DNA of 64,000 nucleotides from Caulobacter segnis ATCC 21756 (GTDB taxonomy: Bacteria; Pseudomonadota; Alphaproteobacteria; Caulobacterales; Caulobacteraceae). Position 1 is the stretch's first letter, and every line of letters begins with the position of its first letter. The translations under genes were made by a program, and so were the position numbers. Positions 28,749-38,687 of this stretch are shown here, piece after piece. The stretch covers positions 1,736,001-1,800,000 of the forward strand of contig NC_014100.1 in NCBI RefSeq assembly GCF_000092285.1, in the 5' to 3' direction. The notes beneath the pieces are model-generated. The model had not been told where the DNA came from. It was given only the letters and a program-made list of their open reading frames with translations, and did no database searches.

Positions 28749-28768
28749 GCTTTCGCAGGGAGCAGCGG

Positions 28769-29665
28769 ATGACCCGCGTCGCGTTCATCGGGCTGGGGAA
28801 CATGGGGGGCGGCATGGCCGCCAATCAGGCGGGGGCGGGCCATCAGGTCCGGGCCTTCGACCTCGCAGCCGACGCCTTGGCGCGCGCCGTGTCCGCCGGG
28901 TGCCAGGCCGCCGCGTCCGTCGCCGAAGCGGTCGCCGACGCCGAGGTGGTGATCACCATGCTGCCGGCCGGTCCCCACGTGCGCTCGGTCTATGGCGAGC
29001 AGGTGCTCAAGAACGCGCCGAAATCCGCTCTGCTCATCGACTGCTCCACAATCGACGTCGAGACCGCCCGCGACGTCGGGCGTCAGGCGGAGGAGGCGGG
29101 CTTCCGCTTCGCCGACGCGCCGGTGTCGGGCGGGGTGATGGCGGCCCAGGCCGGGACCCTGGCCTTCATGGTGGGCTGTGGCGCGGCCGACTTCGCGGCC
29201 GTCGAGACTGCGCTGGAGCCGATGTCGCGCGCCACGATCCGGGCCGGCGAGCATGGGGCGGGGCAGGCGGCGAAGATCTGCAACAACATGTTGCTGGGAA
29301 TCTCGATGCTCGGCGTCTGCGAAGCCTTCGCCCTCGCCGAAAGGCTGGGTCTGGCGGCCGAGAGCTTCTTCGAGATCGCCAACAAGTCCTCGGGGCAGTG
29401 CTGGTCGCTCAGCACCTACTGCCCCGTGCCCGGCGTCGGGCCACAGACTCCTGCCGACCGGGATTATGAAGGCGGGTTCGCCACCGGCATGATGCTCAAG
29501 GATCTGAAGCTGGCCCAGGCGGCCGCCGCCCAGACCGGGGCGGCTACGCCGATGGGCGCCCAGGCCGAGGCCCTCTACGCCCTTTTCGCCGCCAACGGAT
29601 TCGCGGCCAAGGACTTCTCGGCGGTGATCCAGCTTTTGCGCGGCAAGCTTGCGGAGCTGACCTGA
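28769..29665 (+). CDS. mmsB: 3-hydroxyisobutyrate dehydrogenase
   Basis: A 298-residue NAD-dependent enzyme oxidising 3-hydroxyisobutyrate to methylmalonate semialdehyde, the valine-pathway step after HIBCH. The N-terminal Rossmann motif is VAFIGLGNMGGGMA. The family substrate-binding signature appears as DAPVSGGVMAAQAGTL, and the catalytic Lys lies in GQAAKICNNMLLG, about residue 171. Length is typical. The next expected step, methylmalonate semialdehyde dehydrogenase (mmsA), is not in this window. Confidence 0.93.
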   Translation: MTRVAFIGLGNMGGGMAANQAGAGHQVRAFDLAADALARAVSAGCQAAASVAEAVADAEVVITMLPAGPHVRSVYGEQVLKNAPKSALLIDCSTIDVETARDVGRQAEEAGFRFADAPVSGGVMAAQAGTLAFMVGCGAADFAAVETALEPMSRATIRAGEHGAGQAAKICNNMLLGISMLGVCEAFALAERLGLAAESFFEIANKSSGQCWSLSTYCPVPGVGPQTPADRDYEGGFATGMMLKDLKLAQAAAAQTGAATPMGAQAEALYALFAANGFAAKDFSAVIQLLRGKLAELT

Positions 29666-29820
29666 CTATCGCGGCGATTTGTCTGGGGGGATGGTCAAAA
29701 CGCCCAGTTCCATTTGCTAGGTAAACGCCCTTAGATAGACACAAGAGACGCTTGGTGCGAAAAGCCGAGCCTGAATTAAGGGGACCGCCGGGCCCATCGG
29801 CCGCCGGTTTAGAGATCGCA

Positions 29821-31047
29821 ATGGACTACAAAGCCGCGTTCCGCAGCGCCGTCGATCAGATCCGCGACGAAGGTCGTTACCGCGTTTTCGCCGACCTGAA
29901 GCGTCAGCGCGGCGCTTTCCCTCGGGCCAGCTGGACCCGCCAGGACGGCTCGGAACGCGAAGTCGTGGTCTGGTGCAGCAACGACTATCTCGGCCAGGGC
30001 CAGAACCCCGTCGTTCTGGACGCCATGAAGGCGGCGGTCGACGCGCATGGCTCGGGCTCGGGCGGCACGCGCAACATCTCCGGCACGAACCACGACCATG
30101 TCCTGCTGGAGCAGGAACTGGCCGATCTGCACGGCAAGGACGCCGCGCTGTTGTTCACCTCGGGCTATGTCTCGAACGAAGCGACTCTGTCGGTCGTCCA
30201 GAAGATCCTGCCGGGCCTGATCATCTTCTCGGACGAGTTGAACCACGCCTCGATGATCGCCGGCATCCGCAACGGCGGCGGCCCGCGCAAGATCTTCAAG
30301 CATAATGACTTGGCGCATCTCGAGGAGCTGCTGGCCGCGGCGCCGGCGGACGCGCCCAAGCTGATCGCCTTCGAAAGCGTCTATTCGATGGACGGCGACA
30401 TCGCCGACATCGCCGGCACCATCGCGCTGGCCAAGAAGTACGGCGCCATGACCTATCTGGACGAAGTCCACGCGGTCGGCATGTACGGTCCGCGCGGCGG
30501 CGGCGTCGCCGAGCGCGAAGGCCTGATGGGCGACATCGACATCATCGAAGGCACGCTGGGCAAGGCGTTCGGCGTGATGGGCGGCTATATCACCGGCGAC
30601 ACCGAAGTGATCGACGCCATCCGCCTGATGGCGGCCGGCTTCATCTTCACCACCTCGCTGCCCCCAGCCCTGGTGGCCGGCTCGTTGGCCAGCGTCCGTT
30701 GGCTGAAGGCCCACCCGGAAGTGCGCGAGATCCATCAGGAGCGCGCGGCGACCCTGAAGGCCATGTTCAAGGCCGCCGGCCTGCCGGTGATGGAGAACGA
30801 CAGCCACATCGTCCCGGTGCTGGTTGGCGATCCCGTCCACTGCAAGATGATCAGCGACATGCTGCTGGCCGATCACGGCGTCTATGTGCAGCCGATCAAC
30901 TATCCGACCGTTCCGCGCGGCACCGAGCGCCTGCGCTTCACGCCCACGCCGTTCCACAGCGACGAGATGATGCGCAAGCTGGTCTCCGCCATGGAAGCCC
31001 TGTGGGCCCACTGCAACGTCGCCCGGATGGGCGGCTACGCGGCCTAG
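29821..31047 (+). CDS. hemA: 5-aminolevulinate synthase
   Basis: A 408-residue PLP enzyme condensing glycine and succinyl-CoA to 5-aminolevulinate, the Shemin-route entry to heme typical of alphaproteobacteria. It starts [20 protein letters not shown]; the in-frame GTG at 29752 adds unlikely sequence. [21 protein letters not shown] is the classic substrate region, and [15 protein letters not shown] places the PLP Lys at residue 248. Its product feeds HemB (21600-22601). The 155-base upstream region presumably holds its promoter. Confidence 0.97.
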   Translation: MDYKAAFRSAVDQIRDEGRYRVFADLKRQRGAFPRASWTRQDGSEREVVVWCSNDYLGQGQNPVVLDAMKAAVDAHGSGSGGTRNISGTNHDHVLLEQELADLHGKDAALLFTSGYVSNEATLSVVQKILPGLIIFSDELNHASMIAGIRNGGGPRKIFKHNDLAHLEELLAAAPADAPKLIAFESVYSMDGDIADIAGTIALAKKYGAMTYLDEVHAVGMYGPRGGGVAEREGLMGDIDIIEGTLGKAFGVMGGYITGDTEVIDAIRLMAAGFIFTTSLPPALVAGSLASVRWLKAHPEVREIHQERAATLKAMFKAAGLPVMENDSHIVPVLVGDPVHCKMISDMLLADHGVYVQPINYPTVPRGTERLRFTPTPFHSDEMMRKLVSAMEALWAHCNVARMGGYAA

Positions 31048-31094
31048 GGAAAACGCCTCCTTCAGCTTCTTTTCAACGCGTCCTCGCACACATG

Positions 31095-31122
31095 AAAAAC
31101 GCCGCCGGAGTCCGGCGGCGTT
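31095..31122 (-). terminator. terminator of mucR (between convergent hemA and mucR)
   Basis: An 11-bp stem AACGCCGCCGG (31098-31108) with CCGGCGGCGTT (31112-31122) and a three-base loop. On the minus strand the stem runs into five T (complement of 31095-31099), so it fits mucR best and may also stop hemA transcripts. Confidence 0.8.
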
Positions 31123-31147
31123 CGCATGCCTGAAGCGCCGAGGGCGA

Positions 31148-31594
31148 CTAGCTACCGCGCCGCACGCCCTTGCCCAGACCGATCTTCTTGGCGAAGTCCG
31201 AGCGCCGCGCGGCGTAGGCCGGCGCCACCATCGGATAGTCGGGCGGCAAGCCCCACTTGCGACGGTATTCTTCCGGGCTCATGTCGTAGTGCGAGCGAAG
31301 ATAGCGCTTGAGCATCTTCAGCTTCTTCCCGTCCTCCAGGCAGACGATGTAGTCGTGCTGAACCGAGCGGCCCACGGGTACGGCCGGCTTGGCCTTTTCG
31401 GCGGGCCGAGGAGGCTCGCCACCGTTGTTCAAGGTGCTGAGCGCCTCGTGCACCGTGCGGATCAGCTCCGGGATGGCCGCCTGGGATACGGTGTTCTGAC
31501 CTACGTACGCCGCTACGATCTCGGCGCTAAGCCCCAGGATGTCGAGGCTGTTGCTGCTTGCCGTGTCCGAAGTGCCGCCGCCCTGAGACGCCAT
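31148..31594 (-). CDS. mucR: MucR/Ros family transcriptional regulator
   Basis: A 148-residue zinc-finger-type regulator. The start MASQGGG at 31594 is preceded by a GTGGGA-like ribosome site; earlier starts add 23 unlikely residues. The C-terminal Ros/MucR domain reads YIVCLEDGKKLKMLKRYLRSHYDMSPEEYRRKWGLP, with the Cys and two His-region residues of the prokaryotic zinc finger. In Caulobacter, MucR paralogs silence cell-cycle (G1-phase) promoters together with SciP and CtrA. Which paralog this is remains uncertain, so the symbol is at family level. Confidence 0.88.
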   Translation of the reverse strand: MASQGGGTSDTASSNSLDILGLSAEIVAAYVGQNTVSQAAIPELIRTVHEALSTLNNGGEPPRPAEKAKPAVPVGRSVQHDYIVCLEDGKKLKMLKRYLRSHYDMSPEEYRRKWGLPPDYPMVAPAYAARRSDFAKKIGLGKGVRRGS

Positions 31595-31758
31595 GAGATA
31601 TCCCACTCTCGTTGCTGCCGTTGTTATCTCGCGAGGCGACAGAGCCGCCCTGAGCGACTGCAACGCACAGCTTCACATGTGGTTCCAACATTGATTGCCG
31701 CGCCCATCTCGTTAAAGAGGGCGCCTCTGCCGACTCCCCGCAGCGCCAGGAGAGCGTG

Positions 31759-33045
31759 ATGACTGAAGCCAACCTCAGCGCCTTTTTCGGCGCGGACCTC
31801 GCTACCGCCGACCGTGACATCTTCGATCGTATCGGTCGCGAACTGGATCGGCAGCAGAACCAGATCGAGCTGATCGCCTCCGAGAACATCGTCTCGAAGG
31901 CCGTGCTGGAAGCTCAGGGCTCGATCCTGACCAACAAGTACGCCGAGGGCTATCCCGGAAAGCGCTATTACGGCGGCTGCGAATATGTCGACGAGATCGA
32001 GACCATCGCCATCGAGCGCGCCAAGGCGCTGTTCGGCGCGGGCTTCGCCAACGTCCAGCCGCACTCGGGCTCGCAGGCCAACCAGGCCGTGTTCATGGCG
32101 CTGCTGCAGCCGGGCGACACCTTCCTGGGCATGGACCTCGCCGCCGGCGGCCACCTGACCCACGGCTCGCCCGCAAACCAGTCGGGTAAGTGGTTCAAGC
32201 CGGTTTCCTATTCCGTGCGCCAGCAGGACCAGCTGATCGACTATGACGGCGTGGCCGAGATCGCCGAGCGCGAAAAGCCGAAGCTGATCATCGCCGGCGG
32301 CAGCGCCTATAGCCGCGAGATCGACTTCGCCAAGTTCCGCCAGATCGCCGATTCGATCGGCGCCTATCTGATGGTCGACATGGCCCACTATGCGGGCCTG
32401 ATCGCCGGCGGCGCCTATCCGAACCCGATCCCGCACGCGCACGTGGTGACCACCACCACGCACAAGACCCTGCGGGGGCCGCGTGGCGGCATGGTGCTGA
32501 CCAACGACGAAGCCATCATCAAGAAGGTCAACTCGGCCGTCTTCCCGGGCCTGCAAGGCGGTCCGCTGGAGCATGTGATCGCCGCCAAGGCGGTCGCGTT
32601 CGGCGAAGCGCTGCAGCCGTCGTTCAAGGCCTACGCCCACCAGGTCATCGCCAATGCGCGGGCGCTGTCGGAAGCGCTGCTGAAGTCGGGCGTCAACATC
32701 GTTTCGGGCGGCACCGACAGCCACCTGATGCTGGTCGACCTGCGTCCGAAGGGCGTGACCGGCCGCGACGCCGAGCACAGCCTCGAGCGCGCCCACATGA
32801 CCTGCAACAAGAACGGCGTGCCGTTCGACACCGCGCCGTTCACCGTCACCTCGGGCATCCGCCTGGGCACGCCGGCCGGCACCACGCGTGGCTTCAAGGA
32901 AGCTGAGTTCACCCGCGTCGGCGAGCTGATCGGCGAAGTGGTCAACGGTCTCGCCGCCAACGGTCCTGACGGCAACGCCGCGGTCGAGGCCAAGGTGCGC
33001 GAGGAAGTGCTGGCCTTGACGGGCCGGTTCCCGATCTACAACTAA
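31759..33045 (+). CDS. glyA: serine hydroxymethyltransferase
   Basis: A 428-residue PLP enzyme interconverting serine and glycine with tetrahydrofolate, the main one-carbon source. It starts [14 protein letters not shown], with AGGAG at 31748-31752 upstream. [17 protein letters not shown] and [17 protein letters not shown] are diagnostic, and the PLP Lys is at 236 in [14 protein letters not shown]. Its glycine product is also a substrate for HemA next door. An 11-bp stem-loop follows the stop. Confidence 0.97.
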   Translation: MTEANLSAFFGADLATADRDIFDRIGRELDRQQNQIELIASENIVSKAVLEAQGSILTNKYAEGYPGKRYYGGCEYVDEIETIAIERAKALFGAGFANVQPHSGSQANQAVFMALLQPGDTFLGMDLAAGGHLTHGSPANQSGKWFKPVSYSVRQQDQLIDYDGVAEIAEREKPKLIIAGGSAYSREIDFAKFRQIADSIGAYLMVDMAHYAGLIAGGAYPNPIPHAHVVTTTTHKTLRGPRGGMVLTNDEAIIKKVNSAVFPGLQGGPLEHVIAAKAVAFGEALQPSFKAYAHQVIANARALSEALLKSGVNIVSGGTDSHLMLVDLRPKGVTGRDAEHSLERAHMTCNKNGVPFDTAPFTVTSGIRLGTPAGTTRGFKEAEFTRVGELIGEVVNGLAANGPDGNAAVEAKVREEVLALTGRFPIYN

Positions 33046-33053
33046 TGGCGCCT

Positions 33054-33081
33054 GAGCCTCTCTTGTGTACAAGAGAGGCTC
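33054..33081 (+). terminator. stem-loop after glyA
   Basis: A perfect 11-bp stem GAGCCTCTCTT (33054-33064) with AAGAGAGGCTC (33071-33081) around GTGTAC. There is no real T tract after it, so termination strength is uncertain. Confidence 0.6.
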
Positions 33082-33167
33082 AGCCTCTTAGATTTACAGC
33101 GCGCTAAACGGCGAAACCGCTCACACTTTCGCCTAACGCGCTGCGGCTTCGCGGGAGGGGCCACATC

Positions 33168-33641
33168 ATGCGCTGCCCCTTCTGCGGACACGCCGAAAGT
33201 CAGGTGAAGGACAGCCGTCCGTCGGAAGACGGCGCGGCGATCCGTCGTCGCCGAATGTGCCCCGAGTGCGGCGGCCGTTTCACGACCTTCGAGCGCGTCC
33301 AGCTGCGCGAGCTGATCATTCTGAAGCGATCGGGCCGGCGTTCGCCGTTCGATCGCGACAAACTTGTGCGCTCGATCACCCTGGCGATGCAGAAGCGCCC
33401 CGTGGACCCGGAACGGGTGGAGCGGATGATCAACGGAATCGTCCGCCAGCTCGAAAGCATGGGCGAGACCGAGCTTCCGTCCTCGACGGTCGGCGAAATG
33501 GTCATGAAGGCGTTGAAATCCCTCGATGACGTGGCCTATGTCCGCTACGCCTCGGTCTACCGCGATTTCAAGGAAACCGGCGACTTCGCCAAGTTCCTCA
33601 CCGAAGAGGGGCTGAGCGACAGCGTCGAGGAAGAGCTATAG
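33168..33641 (+). CDS. nrdR: transcriptional repressor NrdR
   Basis: A 157-residue zinc-ribbon and ATP-cone protein repressing ribonucleotide reductase genes when dATP is high. The zinc ribbon has C3, C6, C31 and C34 (MRCPFCG...[13 protein letters not shown]). The ATP-cone follows ([20 protein letters not shown] to about residue 140). Length is standard. In many alphaproteobacteria nrdR sits between glyA and riboflavin genes. Here ribH follows after 61 bases without ribD, ribE or ribBA between. Confidence 0.96.
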   Translation: MRCPFCGHAESQVKDSRPSEDGAAIRRRRMCPECGGRFTTFERVQLRELIILKRSGRRSPFDRDKLVRSITLAMQKRPVDPERVERMINGIVRQLESMGETELPSSTVGEMVMKALKSLDDVAYVRYASVYRDFKETGDFAKFLTEEGLSDSVEEEL

Positions 33642-33702
33642 TCCGTTAAGCCTAATGTGTGTTTCTGGTCGCGCGCGACGCGGCCGTGGAGAGTCGAGCT
33701 AG

Positions 33703-34167
33703 ATGGTTGAAGACAACATCCGCCTGTTGATCGTGGAGGGCCGAAGCCATTCGGGCGTCTCCGACGAGCTGCTGCGCGGGGCCGCCCAGGCGATCGAAGC
33801 CTATGGGGCGGAGTATGACGTGATCACGGTCTCCAGCGCGCTTCAGATCCCGACGGCCATCGCCCTGGCGGAAGACGCCGGTCAAGGCCCGGTGGGCCGG
33901 CGTTATGACGGCTATGTCGCCCTCGGCTGCGTGATCCGCGGCGAGACCTACCATTTCGAGCTCGTCTCCAACGAGACCGCCCGGGGTCTTCAGGATCTGG
34001 GCATCGGTCGCCGCCTGCCGATCGGCTTCGGCGTGCTGGCCGTCGACGACGAGCAGCAGGCCTGGGCGCGCGCCCGGGTCAGCGAAGGCGACCGCGGCGG
34101 CGCGGCCGCCAAGGCCTGTCTCGAGACGATCGCGCTGAAACGTCAGCTTTTGGGGCGCGGCAGATGA
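33703..34167 (+). CDS. ribH: 6,7-dimethyl-8-ribityllumazine synthase
   Basis: A 154-residue enzyme joining the pyrimidine diamine and 3,4-dihydroxybutanone phosphate to form lumazine, the penultimate riboflavin step. It forms icosahedral or pentameric assemblies. Motifs are [16 protein letters not shown] and the catalytic loop [18 protein letters not shown]. Its stop overlaps the nusB start (ATGA at 34164-34167), the common ribH-nusB coupling. No FMN riboswitch was recognised in the 61-base upstream spacer. Confidence 0.95.
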   Translation: MVEDNIRLLIVEGRSHSGVSDELLRGAAQAIEAYGAEYDVITVSSALQIPTAIALAEDAGQGPVGRRYDGYVALGCVIRGETYHFELVSNETARGLQDLGIGRRLPIGFGVLAVDDEQQAWARARVSEGDRGGAAAKACLETIALKRQLLGRGR

Positions 34168-34613
34168 GCGCACCCCGCACCCAACCGCGCTCCGTCGCGC
34201 GCCTGGCGGCCATCCAGGCTCTTTACCAAATGGAAGTTTCGGGGGCCGGCGTCGACTCGGTCATCCGCGAGTTTTCCGAGCACCGCTTCGATCGCGACGT
34301 CGAGGGCGAACGCCTGGCGGCGGCCGACGAGACCTTCTTCGCCGAGCTGGCTAAGGGGGTTGTGGCCCATCAGGCCAAGGTGGATCAGGGAATCGTCAAG
34401 CGTCTGGCTTCTGGCTGGCGGCTCGAACGCCTGGACGCCACCGCGCGCGCGGTCCTGCGCGCGGGCGCCTACGAATTGATGTATCGGCCCGACGTTCCGA
34501 CCGAAGTCGTCATCAATGAGTATGTCGAGATAGCGAAATCCTTTTTTGAGGGTCCTGAGGCAGGCTTCATCAATGGCGCCCTCGACGCGATCGCTCGTGA
34601 TGCAAGAGACTGA
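34164..34613 (+). CDS. nusB: transcription antitermination factor NusB
   Basis: A 149-residue all-helical RNA-binding protein that pairs with NusE (S10) on boxA of rRNA leaders. It starts [27 protein letters not shown], the usual NusB opening. The C-terminal half has [39 protein letters not shown] with the conserved NEYVEIAK segment. It overlaps ribH by 4 bases and thiL by 14, so translation of the three genes is probably coupled. Confidence 0.95.
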   Translation: MSAPRTQPRSVARLAAIQALYQMEVSGAGVDSVIREFSEHRFDRDVEGERLAAADETFFAELAKGVVAHQAKVDQGIVKRLASGWRLERLDATARAVLRAGAYELMYRPDVPTEVVINEYVEIAKSFFEGPEAGFINGALDAIARDARD

Positions 34614-35631
34614 CGAAGAAGACTGGTTCGCTGAAGACGAGGCGCCATCCACAGCGGTGGCGCCCGCGACCGAGTTCGACCATATCGAACGTCTGCTGCG
34701 GCCGCTGACGCGCGGCGACCCCGCTGCGCTCGATCTGCTGGACGACGCCGCCGTGCTGCCCTCGCGTCCGGGCTATGACCTGGTGGTCACCAAGGACGCC
34801 ATGGTCGGCGGGGTGCACTTCCTGGTCGACGAGGCGCTGGACGTGGTCGCGCGCAAGCTGCTGCGCACCAATCTCTCCGATCTCGCGGCCAAGGGCGCAG
34901 AGCCCTACGGCTATTTCCTGTCCGTCGGCTGGCCGTCGGGTTCCGACGTCACCTCGCGCGAGACCTTCGCCCGCGGCTTGGCGGAAGACGGCGCGCTCTT
35001 CGACATCTCTCTGCTGGGCGGCGACACGGTCACGACGTCGGGCCCGCTCGTGCTGTCGGCGACCCTGCTGGGCTGGGTTCCCCAGGGCGAGGCGATCCTG
35101 CGTCGGGGCGCCAAGCCTGGCGACAAGCTCATGGTGTCCGGCACGATCGGCGACGGCTGGCTAGGCCTGCTGGCCCAATGGGGCGAGGTGGCCGATCCAG
35201 ATGGCGGGCTTCTTCGCCGTTATCGCCAGCCCGAGCCGCGCATTGGCCTTCGCGAGTCCATGCGCCAGCACGCCAAGGCCGCCGCCGACGTCTCCGACGG
35301 CCTGCTGGCCGACAGCAGCCACATCGCCAAGGCCAGCGGCTGCCGCGTGCGGGTCGACCTGGAGCGCCTGCCGCTGTCGCCGGGCGGGCAAGCCTGGCTG
35401 GATCTTCAACCCGAGCAGGTCGAGGGGCGGATCTCCCTGGCGTCCGGCGGCGACGACTACGAGATCGTCTGCGCCGTCGACCCCAACGAGGCCTGGAACT
35501 TCCGCATCGCCGCCGCCGCGGCGGGCGTCAAGGTCAGCGAGATCGGCGAGTTCGTCGAAGGCGAGGGCGTTTCGGCCTACTACAAAGGCCGTGACGTGAC
35601 GCCGTCGCGCCTGGGCTGGCTGCACGGATAG
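34600..35631 (+). CDS. thiL: thiamine-monophosphate kinase
   Basis: A 343-residue ATP-dependent kinase making thiamine diphosphate. After a short acidic N-terminus, the ThiL/AIR-synthetase fold begins with [29 protein letters not shown]. Asp-rich metal sites are seen in DDAA and [15 protein letters not shown]-terminal motifs include [20 protein letters not shown] and [10 protein letters not shown]. The start at 34600 lies inside the nusB end. No TPP riboswitch is seen, as expected for a gene embedded in an operon. Confidence 0.94.
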   Translation: MQETDEEDWFAEDEAPSTAVAPATEFDHIERLLRPLTRGDPAALDLLDDAAVLPSRPGYDLVVTKDAMVGGVHFLVDEALDVVARKLLRTNLSDLAAKGAEPYGYFLSVGWPSGSDVTSRETFARGLAEDGALFDISLLGGDTVTTSGPLVLSATLLGWVPQGEAILRRGAKPGDKLMVSGTIGDGWLGLLAQWGEVADPDGGLLRRYRQPEPRIGLRESMRQHAKAAADVSDGLLADSSHIAKASGCRVRVDLERLPLSPGGQAWLDLQPEQVEGRISLASGGDDYEIVCAVDPNEAWNFRIAAAAAGVKVSEIGEFVEGEGVSAYYKGRDVTPSRLGWLHG

Positions 35632-35735
35632 AGCGCGGCGCCCGAGCGGTGAATGGCTTCGGCGCCCGCCGCTTTCCAAATGGGCGAGCTCCAGCTGGTA
35701 GGGGAATATCAAGCCCCGCTTGGTAGAAGCCGAGC

Positions 35736-36227
35736 ATGAGCCCGACCCTTTCGCGCCGATTGATCCTGAGCCTCGCCGCCAGCGCGATGATGGCCGGTCC
35801 CGCCTTCGCCAGCTCCGAGAAGAAGAAGGAAGGGGAGGGCCAGGCGCTCGATCCCACCTACAAGCTCGGCTCGATGACGATCCCGATCATCGCCAACGGC
35901 CGGATCGTGAACTACGTCTTCGTGGCCCTGACGCTGAAGCTGACATCCGGCACCGAGGTCGAGAGCTTCAAGGCTCAGGAGCCCGCGCTGCGCGACGCCA
36001 TCATGCGGGCGGCTTACCGGACTCCCTTTGTTCGGCCGGACACTTGGCAGGAAGTCGACGGACCGCGCCTTCAGGCCTTCGTGCTCGGCCAGTGCGCGAC
36101 CCTTTTCGGCAAGGGCAAGGTGGCCGCCGTCGAGATCGCCAAGCAGGTTCCGCGCAAGCACGTGATGCCGCCGAACGCGGCGACCCTGCGCGCGCTCCAG
36201 CAGAAGCCGGACACGCCGAGCCCCTGA
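35736..36227 (+). CDS. exported hypothetical protein, weakly FliL-like
   Basis: A 163-residue protein I do not recognise with certainty. It has a signal peptide (RRLILSLAASAMMAGPAFAS), a short Lys/Glu stretch, then a beta-alpha pattern: IPIIANGRIVNYVFVALTLKL, an ALRDAIMRAAYRTPF helix and a final GKVAAVEIAKQVPR strand. This order recalls the periplasmic domain of FliL (a stomatin/SPFH-like fold), but the transmembrane anchor is replaced by a cleavable signal. It lies 104 bases after thiL and 256 bases before hppA. The spacer at 36228-36483 has no gene. Confidence 0.65.
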   Translation: MSPTLSRRLILSLAASAMMAGPAFASSEKKKEGEGQALDPTYKLGSMTIPIIANGRIVNYVFVALTLKLTSGTEVESFKAQEPALRDAIMRAAYRTPFVRPDTWQEVDGPRLQAFVLGQCATLFGKGKVAAVEIAKQVPRKHVMPPNAATLRALQQKPDTPSP

Positions 36228-36483
36228 CCACGCCCACAGACGCTCGATCGGCGCGGAATCGCTTGCGCCGACGCGGGTTGCGCGCCTCCCGGGCATCTGA
36301 CAGTGTCCTTCGGATGACGCCGTTCGGCCGTCATTTCAGGGAGAACGAGGGGGCACGAGGCCACAAAGGCCCGCCTGTCGACCTCGACGGCGATTGAGTT
36401 GGCTTGTTTGAGTTGGCTCAAGGTCGCCGCCGACGGATCGGCGTCCCCTCGTTGCAAAGAAGCGCGAAGGGGCGAAGAACCTA

Positions 36484-38622
36484 ATGAGTCTTTGGCTTTA
36501 TCTGGCCATCGGGGCCGGGCTTCTGGCGGTGCTGTACGGCGCCGTGCAGACGGCCAGTCTGATGCGGGCCTCGGCCGGCAACGCACGCATGCAGGAGATC
36601 GCCGCGGCGATCCAGGAAGGGGCCCAGGCCTATCTGCGGCGGCAATACCTCACCATTGCAATCGTCGGCGCGGTCATCCTCGTCGCCGTCTATCTGCTGA
36701 TCGGCCTGTGGGCCGCCCTCGGCTTCCTGGTCGGCTCGGTGCTGTCGGGCGCGGCGGGTTTCGCCGGCATGCTGATCTCGGTTCGAGCCAATGTCCGCAC
36801 CGCCCAGGCCGCCTCCGAAGGGCTCGCCAAGGGTCTGTCGCTGGCGTTCACCTCGGGCGCGATCACCGGCATGCTGGTGGCGGGTTTCGCGCTGCTGGGC
36901 GTGGCGGGCTACTACTGGGTGCTGACCGAGGTCCTCGGCCTCGAGCCCACCGGCCGCAGCGTCGTTGACGCCCTGGTGGCCCTGGGCTTCGGCGCCTCGC
37001 TGATCTCCATCTTCGCGCGTCTCGGCGGCGGCATCTTCACCAAGGGCGCCGACGTGGGCGGCGATCTGGTGGGCAAGGTCGAGGCCGGCATCCCCGAGGA
37101 TGACCCCCGCAACGCCGCGACCATCGCCGACAACGTCGGCGACAATGTCGGCGACTGCGCCGGCATGGCCGCCGACCTGTTCGAGACCTACGCCGTGACC
37201 ACGGTCGCGACCATGGTCCTGGCGGCGATCTTCTTCCGCGGCCACGAGGCGGTCGGCGCGATGATGCTGCTGCCGCTGGCCATCTGCGCGGTCTGCATCG
37301 TCACCTCGATCATCGGCGCGTTCTTCGTCCGTCTGGGCAAGAGCCAGAACATCATGGGCGCGCTCTACAAGGGCCTGATCGTGACCGGGGTCCTGTCGAT
37401 CCCGGCGGTCTGGTACGTGCTGCACCAACTGGTCCCGGCTCCGGTCGTCACGGAAGCCCGCACCTACACGGCCGACGGCCTGTTCTATTGCGGTCTGGTC
37501 GGCCTGGCCGTCACGGCCGCGATCGTGATGATCACCGAGTACTACACCGGCACCAACTTCCGTCCGGTGAAGTCGGTGGCGCAGGCCTCGGTCTCGGGCC
37601 ATGGCACGAACGTGATCCAGGGCCTGGCCATGTCGCTGGAGGCCACGGCCCTGCCGGCTCTGACCATCATCGTCGGCATCGTGGTCACCTATAACCTGGC
37701 CGGTCTGTTCGGCATCGCGATCGCCACCACGACCATGCTGTCGCTGGCCGGCTTCATCGTCGCGCTGGACGCCTTCGGCCCGGTCACCGACAACGCCGGC
37801 GGCATCGCCGAGATGGCGGGTCTGCCGCCGGAAGTCCGCGTCACCACCGACGCCCTGGACGCCGTGGGCAACACCACCAAGGCCGTAACCAAAGGCTACG
37901 CCATCGGTTCGGCCGGCCTGGGCGCCCTGGTGTTGTTCGCCGCCTATACCGAAGACCTGAAGTTCTTCTCGGCCAATGCGACGCCGGGCAGCTTCTTCGA
38001 CGGCATGGGTCCGGTGACCTTCGACCTCTCGAACCCCTACGTCGTGGTCGGCCTGCTGTTCGGCGGCCTGCTGCCGTTCCTGTTCGGCGGCATGTCCATG
38101 ACCGCCGTCGGCCGCGCGGCCGAGTCGGTCGTCGCCGAGGTGCGTCGTCAGTTCCGCGAGAACCCCGGCATCATGACGGGCGAGGTGAAGCCGGAATACG
38201 GCCGCGCCGTCGACATCCTGACCAAGGCGGCCATTCGCGAGATGATCGTGCCCAGCCTGCTGCCGGTCGTCTCGCCGGTGGTGCTGTTCTTCGTGATCAA
38301 GGCCATCGCCGGCAAGGTCGACGCGTTTGCCGCTCTCGGCGCCATGCTGATGGGCGTCATCGTCACCGGTCTCTTCGTCGCCATCTCGATGACCAGCGGC
38401 GGCGGCGCCTGGGACAACGCCAAGAAGGTGATCGAGGAAGGTTTCACCGACAAGAACGGCGTCCTGCACAAGAAGGGCGGCGAGACCCACAAGGCCGCCG
38501 TCACGGGCGACACCGTCGGCGATCCCTACAAGGATACCTCGGGTCCCGCCGTGAACCCGATGATCAAGATCACCAACATCGTGGCTCTGCTGCTGCTGGC
38601 GGTCCTGGCCCACGGCGGCTGA
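36484..38622 (+). CDS. hppA: membrane-bound proton-pumping pyrophosphatase
   Basis: A 712-residue, about 16-helix inner-membrane pump coupling pyrophosphate hydrolysis to proton export. The substrate loop [20 protein letters not shown] and the Asp-rich [30 protein letters not shown] are complete, and a second Asp-rich site lies near residue 430. The segment [18 protein letters not shown] has Lys466 and Thr469, the hallmark of the K+-independent H+-PPase class; the K+-dependent class has Ala there. It is monocistronic, with a stem-loop at 38646-38673. Confidence 0.97.
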   Translation: MSLWLYLAIGAGLLAVLYGAVQTASLMRASAGNARMQEIAAAIQEGAQAYLRRQYLTIAIVGAVILVAVYLLIGLWAALGFLVGSVLSGAAGFAGMLISVRANVRTAQAASEGLAKGLSLAFTSGAITGMLVAGFALLGVAGYYWVLTEVLGLEPTGRSVVDALVALGFGASLISIFARLGGGIFTKGADVGGDLVGKVEAGIPEDDPRNAATIADNVGDNVGDCAGMAADLFETYAVTTVATMVLAAIFFRGHEAVGAMMLLPLAICAVCIVTSIIGAFFVRLGKSQNIMGALYKGLIVTGVLSIPAVWYVLHQLVPAPVVTEARTYTADGLFYCGLVGLAVTAAIVMITEYYTGTNFRPVKSVAQASVSGHGTNVIQGLAMSLEATALPALTIIVGIVVTYNLAGLFGIAIATTTMLSLAGFIVALDAFGPVTDNAGGIAEMAGLPPEVRVTTDALDAVGNTTKAVTKGYAIGSAGLGALVLFAAYTEDLKFFSANATPGSFFDGMGPVTFDLSNPYVVVGLLFGGLLPFLFGGMSMTAVGRAAESVVAEVRRQFRENPGIMTGEVKPEYGRAVDILTKAAIREMIVPSLLPVVSPVVLFFVIKAIAGKVDAFAALGAMLMGVIVTGLFVAISMTSGGGAWDNAKKVIEEGFTDKNGVLHKKGGETHKAAVTGDTVGDPYKDTSGPAVNPMIKITNIVALLLLAVLAHGG

Positions 38623-38645
38623 TCATACGGCAAGCCTGAAACTGG

Positions 38646-38673
38646 AACGCCCCGGAGGAGACTCCGGGGCGTT
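38646..38673 (+). terminator. terminator between convergent hppA and response regulator gene
   Basis: A perfect 12-bp stem AACGCCCCGGAG (38646-38657) with CTCCGGGGCGTT (38662-38673), followed by a moderate T-rich stretch TTGTCTTT on the plus strand. Confidence 0.75.
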
Positions 38674-38687
38674 TGTCTTTGGAGGCT

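Noticed and set aside
33642..33702. FMN riboswitch upstream of ribH
   Set aside because: The spacer is only 61 bases, far too short for the RFN element.
36481..38613. 710-codon minus-strand open frame
   Set aside because: Antisense to hppA; Asp/Gly/Arg bias only reflects the opposite strand.
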